In this document: positions 60,070-64,000 of the stretch, piece after piece
How the letters are laid out: the number at the start of each line of letters is the position of its first letter
How positions within the stretch are numbered: position 1 is the stretch's first letter
From: an uncultured bacterium
GTDB lineage: Bacteria > Muiribacteriota > Ozemobacteria > Ozemobacterales > Ozemobacteraceae
DNA: 64,000 nucleotides
Direction: 5' to 3'
Assembly: GCA_937949615.1 (NCBI GenBank)
Contig: CALEDQ010000031.1
Location: 1 to 64,000 of the forward strand
The notes under the pieces: generated by a model
Seen by the model: the letters and a program-made list of their open reading frames with translations, nothing else
Told to the model about the DNA's origin: nothing
Database searches by the model: none
Program-made: the position numbers and the translations under genes

Positions 60070-61131
60070 TCAGGCGCTCTTGAGCATTCTTTCGAGTTCC
60101 TTCGGATGCATGGTATGTACCATGGCTTCTTCGAGGGTGATGTCACCGCGCAGATACAGGTCGCGCAACGACATTTCGAAAGTCAGCATGCCTTCTTCGT
60201 GGCTTGTCTGCATTACCGTATAGAGACCGGAAATTTTCTGTTCGCGGATACAGTTGGCGACCGCCGGGTTGCCGACGAGGATTTCGTTGCAGACGACGCG
60301 GCCTTTACCGCTGGCGACCGGCAGCAGCTGCTGGGCGACGACGGCGCGCAGAACGAAAGAGAGCTGAGAGCGGATCTGGCCCTGCTGGTGTGGCGGAAAC
60401 ATGTCGATAATGCGGTTTATTGTCTGGGCGGCGTCGGTGGTGTGCAGAGTGCCGAAAACCAGATGGCCGGTTTCTGCCATGGTGCAGGCAGCCGAGACTG
60501 TTTCAAGGTCGCGCATTTCGCCGACGAGAATGACGTCGGGATCTTCGCGAAGAACGCGTCTGAGAGCTTCATCAAATGATTTGGTGTCGATGTGCAGTTC
60601 ACGCTGGTTGACGACCGAACGCTTGTGGTAATGCAGGTATTCGATCGGGTCTTCGATGGTCATGATGTGGCAGCGTCTGGTTTCGTTGATGATGTTGATC
60701 AGACAGGCCAGCGAGGTCGACTTACCTGAGCCGGTGGGGCCGGTGAACAGAACCAGGCCTTTGCGCATGCGCGTAAACTCGCGGAGCTTTTCAGGCAGGC
60801 GGAGTTCTTCGAGCGTCGGAATCTTGGTCGGAATAATGCGGAAGGCGGCGCCGATGCAGCCTCTCTGTTTGTAGACGTTAACGCGGAAGCGGCCGAAGCC
60901 ATGAACGGAATAAGAAAGATCGAGTTCGTAGTTTTCTTCGAATTCTTTCTGCTGTTCGGCGGTGAGCATGTTATAGATAAGCGATCTTGTGTCCATGGGG
61001 GTGAGAACATCAAGGTCGGTCTGTATCAGTTCGCCGTCAACGCGGATTACCGGTGGGGTGCCTACCGTAATATGAAGGTCGGATGCTCCATTTTCAATGA
61101 CCAGATTCAGCAGATCGTTCAGGACAAACAT
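60070..61131 (-). CDS. pilT: Type IV pilus retraction ATPase PilT
   Basis: 353 residues. ASDLHITVGTPPVIRVDG is the PilT N-terminal signature; Walker A GPTGSGKST near 130-138; the Asp box (HIMTIEDPIEYLH), Walker B (ILVGEMRDLETV) and His box (GHLVFGTLHTTDA) follow, and AIRE-like region is ANCIREQKI. Powers pilus retraction at the inner membrane. Close behind pilB (37 bp). Confidence 0.97.
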   Translation of the reverse strand: MFVLNDLLNLVIENGASDLHITVGTPPVIRVDGELIQTDLDVLTPMDTRSLIYNMLTAEQQKEFEENYELDLSYSVHGFGRFRVNVYKQRGCIGAAFRIIPTKIPTLEELRLPEKLREFTRMRKGLVLFTGPTGSGKSTSLACLINIINETRRCHIMTIEDPIEYLHYHKRSVVNQRELHIDTKSFDEALRRVLREDPDVILVGEMRDLETVSAACTMAETGHLVFGTLHTTDAAQTINRIIDMFPPHQQGQIRSQLSFVLRAVVAQQLLPVASGKGRVVCNEILVGNPAVANCIREQKISGLYTVMQTSHEEGMLTFEMSLRDLYLRGDITLEEAMVHTMHPKELERMLKSA

Positions 61132-61168
61132 CGCCGCACTCCTTAGTTAATTGTCTATCGTATATTTA

Positions 61169-62989
61169 TCAGTGTTCACCCATGGTGACGCGAACTACTT
61201 CTTCAAGTGAAGTCATACCGGTAAGAGCTTTGCGCAGAGCCGATTCGCGCAGTGACAGCATGCCTTCTTCAATTGCCTGGCGTCTGATGTCATCGGTCGA
61301 GCCGCCGTTGAGAATAATGTCTCTGAGGCGTTCGGACATCATCATTACTTCGTATACACCGATACGACCGCGGCTGCCTGAGTTGTTGCACGATTCACAG
61401 CCTTTGCCCTTGTAGAACAACATGTTCTTTTCATTGATGTGCGGCAGATCGATACGGCGAATCAGCTCGGGAGTAATGCCAAACTGACTGATCTGTTCAG
61501 CCCTCGGCTTGATTTCGAACTTGCAGTCTTTGCAGATTTTGCGCACGAGACGCTGGGCCTGAACCAGAATTACCGAGGTGGTAACCATGAAAGGTTCGAT
61601 GCCCATATTGACGATACGGCCGATTGTACCAGGGGCATCGTTGGTGTGCAGGGTCGAGAGAACCAGATGGCCGGTCATCGATGCTTTGATGGCGATTTCG
61701 GCGGTTTCAAAGTCGCGAATCTCACCGACCATGATTACATCTGGATCCTGGCGCAGGAAGGAGCGCAGGGCGGCGGCAAATGTCAGCCCGATTTCAGGTT
61801 TGCACTGCACCTGATTGACGCCGTGCAGCATGTATTCTACCGGGTCTTCGGCGGTCATGACGTTGGTATCGATCGAGTTGACCGAGGTGAGGGCCGAATA
61901 AAGGGTTGTGGTTTTGCCCGAGCCGGTCGGGCCGGTAACCAGAATGATGCCGTATGGTGAGGCGATCCCTGACTTGAAGCGTTCGAGGGTCTTGGGCTCG
62001 AAACCGAGATCTTCAAGGTTGACCTTCAGTGAGGTCTGGTCAAGAATACGCATAACGATCTTTTCGCCCCAGATAACCGGCAGAACCGAAACGCGAAGGT
62101 CGATCATGCGGTTGGCTACTTTGATCTTGATGCGGCCGTCCTGTGGCAGACGCTTTTCAGCGATATTCAGCGACGACATGATTTTGATACGCGAAGTGAT
62201 AGCTGCAGTAGCCTTCTTCGGCGGGTTCATGGCGGTGAACATCATACCGTCCTGGCGGTATCTGATGCGCAGTTCCTTCTCGAACGGCTCGATATGAATA
62301 TCTGAAACCCCGTTCTGCACAGCCTGAGAAATGACCAGGTTGCAGAGACGGATAATCGGCGCGTCGTTTTCGCCGAGTTCGCCGAGGCCATCGAGGTCTT
62401 CGTCGTCGGTGTGGCCGATATCTTCAAGGTCGTCCATCAGTTTGTCCTGCTGGGCGACGGCGCCGTAGGCATCCTGGAGGGCTTTGTTGATGTCGGTATG
62501 GGTAGCGACGACCGGTTTGACCATCAGGCCTGTCATCAGCTGAATATCGTCGATGGCGATAATGTTGAGCGGGTCGACCATGGCAACGGTGAGCTTGTTG
62601 CCGACCTTGTTGATCGGAATCAGCATGTGGCGCTTGGCAATGTGCTCAGGCACCAGCTTGGCGATAACCGGGTCGATCAGGTAGTTAGACAGGTCGATGA
62701 AAGGGATGCGCAGCTGTTTCGACAGGATCTGAACGATATCCTGTTCGGTGACCAGGTGCATTTCAACAAGAACAGCGCCAAGGCGTTTGCCGCTCTTTTT
62801 CTGGAGAGCGAGCGCCTGCTGCAACTGTTCTTCATTGATCAGACCTTCGGAAATGAGCGCATCGCCAAGGCGCATTTTCTTGGAAAGAATCGAAGTTGCA
62901 GCCGCAGATTTTGGGGTGGGTGGACCTGGTGGGGCGCCGGCGCCGGCCCCTGCTGGTGCTCCTGGCTGTGCAGGCAGAGATTGATTCAT
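61169..62989 (-). CDS. pilB: Type IV pilus extension ATPase PilB
   Basis: 606 residues. A Pro/Ala/Gly-rich start (~30 residues) is unusual. MshEN-type domain (about 38-170), possibly c-di-GMP-sensing. Catalytic motor: Walker A GPTGSGKTTTL near 355, TAEDPVEYML, IMVGEIRDFETAEIA, GHLVLSTLHTNDA, and a tetracysteine zinc site (CKDC…CESC, about 485-545). Drives pilin assembly. Good ribosome site (AAGGAAGGA). Confidence 0.97.
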   Translation of the reverse strand: MNQSLPAQPGAPAGAGAGAPPGPPTPKSAAATSILSKKMRLGDALISEGLINEEQLQQALALQKKSGKRLGAVLVEMHLVTEQDIVQILSKQLRIPFIDLSNYLIDPVIAKLVPEHIAKRHMLIPINKVGNKLTVAMVDPLNIIAIDDIQLMTGLMVKPVVATHTDINKALQDAYGAVAQQDKLMDDLEDIGHTDDEDLDGLGELGENDAPIIRLCNLVISQAVQNGVSDIHIEPFEKELRIRYRQDGMMFTAMNPPKKATAAITSRIKIMSSLNIAEKRLPQDGRIKIKVANRMIDLRVSVLPVIWGEKIVMRILDQTSLKVNLEDLGFEPKTLERFKSGIASPYGIILVTGPTGSGKTTTLYSALTSVNSIDTNVMTAEDPVEYMLHGVNQVQCKPEIGLTFAAALRSFLRQDPDVIMVGEIRDFETAEIAIKASMTGHLVLSTLHTNDAPGTIGRIVNMGIEPFMVTTSVILVQAQRLVRKICKDCKFEIKPRAEQISQFGITPELIRRIDLPHINEKNMLFYKGKGCESCNNSGSRGRIGVYEVMMMSERLRDIILNGGSTDDIRRQAIEEGMLSLRESALRKALTGMTSLEEVVRVTMGEH

Positions 62990-63022
62990 TTCTGCAGTTC
63001 CTTCCTTATTTCTTTACCAGAA

Positions 63023-63051
63023 ATAATGCCTCAAATTGTCGTGATTATCAA
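63023..63051 (-). promoter_or_regulatory. Sigma-70 promoter of pilB-pilT operon
   Basis: Minus strand: TTGATA (63051-63046), 17-bp spacer, CATTAT (63028-63023). A leader of ~27 nt leads to ATG 62989. It lies in the 73-bp gap between aroE and pilB. Confidence 0.55.
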
Positions 63052-63062
63052 GAATAACATGA

Positions 63063-63938
63063 TCATGAATAGATACAGCTTCTGATAACATCCTCCGGCG
63101 CGTCTTTGCCGGTAAGCAGGCTGAACGATTCAATGCCCTGCTCAAACAACAGTTCGCGACCGTCAATCACAACACAACCCCGGTTCCTGGCCGATGCAGC
63201 CAGCTTTGAGTCCGGTGCATAGTTGAAGTCGATGAAGATTTTTCCTTTGTCGAGGTTTTTGTCGAACTCGGGAATGTGATCTTCAGAGGACCATCCCAGT
63301 GGGGTAGTGTTGATGATTATATCAGATTCTTCAAGTGCATACGCAAAGTTTTTATTATTCCAGGCAAGCCTGGTAATTGCCATATCGGCAGGGTAGTGCT
63401 TATTGTTGATAAATTCATCACTGGCCTGGTGACCGTGTTGCTCAGAAAATTTACGGGCTATCTGAAAAATTTTTTGTGGCTGGCTTCGTTTTAATGCCCA
63501 AAGCGCGGTAAGAGAAGAAGCCCCGCTGCCCAGAATGGTTGTACAACCCTGTGCCTGGGGGATTCGGGCCAGAATGCGCTGCAGGCCGGTTACATCGGTG
63601 TTCCAGCCTTCGCCGCCGATTTTCCCCAATTTTATGGTGTTGACGACACCGGTTGACCGTGCTGGTTCATGCAGCAGTCGACAAAAAGAAGTCGCCTGCT
63701 GTTTAAGCGGCCGGGTAACATTGATGCCACAGACGTTCAGGGCCGAAAGCCCGGCCAGCGCAGTTGCTGCGTCTTCTTCAGCGACATCGAATGCAAGATA
63801 AACCGCGTCAGTTTCTGTGGCTGCCAGGGCAGCATTCCAGAACTTCGGGCTCAGAGAATGGGAAACCGGACTGCCGATCAGGCCAAATACCCTGGTCGAA
63901 CCGGTTATCGAAGGAAAATTATTCTTTCTGTTCAGCAA
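63063..63938 (-). CDS. aroE: Shikimate dehydrogenase
   Basis: 291 residues. FGLIGSPVSHSLSPKFWNAAL is the shikimate-binding start; NVTRPLKQQA contains the catalytic lysine; VVNTIKLGKIGGEGWNTDVTGL with conserved Asn and Asp; GSGASS replaces the usual GAGGA nucleotide motif. TTG 63938 is the best start; upstream, frame-mates reach TAA at 63972-63974. Makes shikimate in aromatic biosynthesis. aroE beside pilB is a known neighbourhood in several phyla. Confidence 0.88.
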   Translation of the reverse strand: MLNRKNNFPSITGSTRVFGLIGSPVSHSLSPKFWNAALAATETDAVYLAFDVAEEDAATALAGLSALNVCGINVTRPLKQQATSFCRLLHEPARSTGVVNTIKLGKIGGEGWNTDVTGLQRILARIPQAQGCTTILGSGASSLTALWALKRSQPQKIFQIARKFSEQHGHQASDEFINNKHYPADMAITRLAWNNKNFAYALEESDIIINTTPLGWSSEDHIPEFDKNLDKGKIFIDFNYAPDSKLAASARNRGCVVIDGRELLFEQGIESFSLLTGKDAPEDVIRSCIYS

Positions 63939-64000
63939 GTTGCGGGTTGTTTCTGGCAGAGAATCGAAGGTTTAACTGAAGCTTTTGAGGGCACTTTCTT

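Noticed and set aside
63972..64000. Possible end of an upstream minus-strand CDS (…ESALKSFS, stop 63972-63974)
   Set aside because: Only eight residues are inside the window, so it cannot be identified, and the string may equally be non-coding.
1..64000. CRISPR arrays, tRNA or rRNA genes, transposases, phage integrases
   Set aside because: No regularly spaced repeats, cloverleaf-like segments, rRNA landmarks or mobile-element enzymes were recognised on reading both strands.

Overview
Protein-coding chromosomal window from a diderm bacterium. A Kdo-pathway isomerase (KdsD), an Mla-type lipid transport system, a type IV pilus locus, a methyl-accepting chemotaxis protein and a sigma-54-type two-component pair all point to a two-membrane, surface-motile cell. 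Host-like genes are about 55-60% GC by hand count of sample lines. TTG and GTG starts are common, often in 4-nt stop/start overlaps. No rRNA, tRNA or CRISPR array was seen. The lineage cannot be fixed from this sequence. The mixture (Firmicutes-like rlmN...rpe order, LPS genes, many TPR proteins) would suit an uncultured deep-branching phylum such as Candidatus Riflebacteria, but that is a guess.

Region 1 (1-11038) is a probable anti-phage/DNA-processing island. It holds the C-terminal part of a large adenine-type DNA methyltransferase (its N-terminus lies off-window, in another frame), a 2110-residue DEAD/DEAH helicase with a DUF1998 region and a nuclease-like tail, a RelE-like/UvrD helicase fusion, and an ArdC/IrrE-like metallopeptidase. 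It recalls DISARM and Druantia but fits neither exactly. The first ~1.1 kb is much more AT-rich than the rest.

Region 2 (11134-20123): two unknown proteins, kdsD, a pilus-like membrane protein, and a histidine kinase/NtrC-type regulator pair. Beside the pair lies a secreted coiled-coil gene with an exact-consensus sigma-54 promoter and two 18-bp palindromes at enhancer distance, so the regulator and target can be proposed directly. A small M50-like membrane peptidase follows.

Region 3 (20235-37429): a surface-glycan set (NAGPA-type glycosidase, methyltransferase, GT2, B12/radical-SAM enzyme, AsnB), then an envelope set (S55/SpoIVB-like peptidase, MlaE, MlaF, a long MlaD with a beta-rich tail), asparaginase, two TPR proteins (one with a gluzincin site) and a TMTC-like GT-C/TPR protein.

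Region 4 (37486-50183): a lower-GC TIKI/ChaN-like gene, then punA-prfA-prmC-tsaC, an MCP with a 9-G tract, and rlmN-PASTA-pseudokinase-rpe, which looks like a remodelled version of the Firmicutes rlmN-prpC-prkC-rsgA-rpe locus, followed by a TPR protein.

Region 5 (50188-63938, minus strand): a type IV pilus locus (aroE, pilB, pilT, TPR protein, PAP2 phosphatase, two LtaS/sulfatase-fold membrane enzymes, a GT-C/TPR protein, pilA, and a prepilin-peptidase homologue lacking both catalytic aspartates). The enzymes between pilT and pilA suggest a pilin or envelope modification module.
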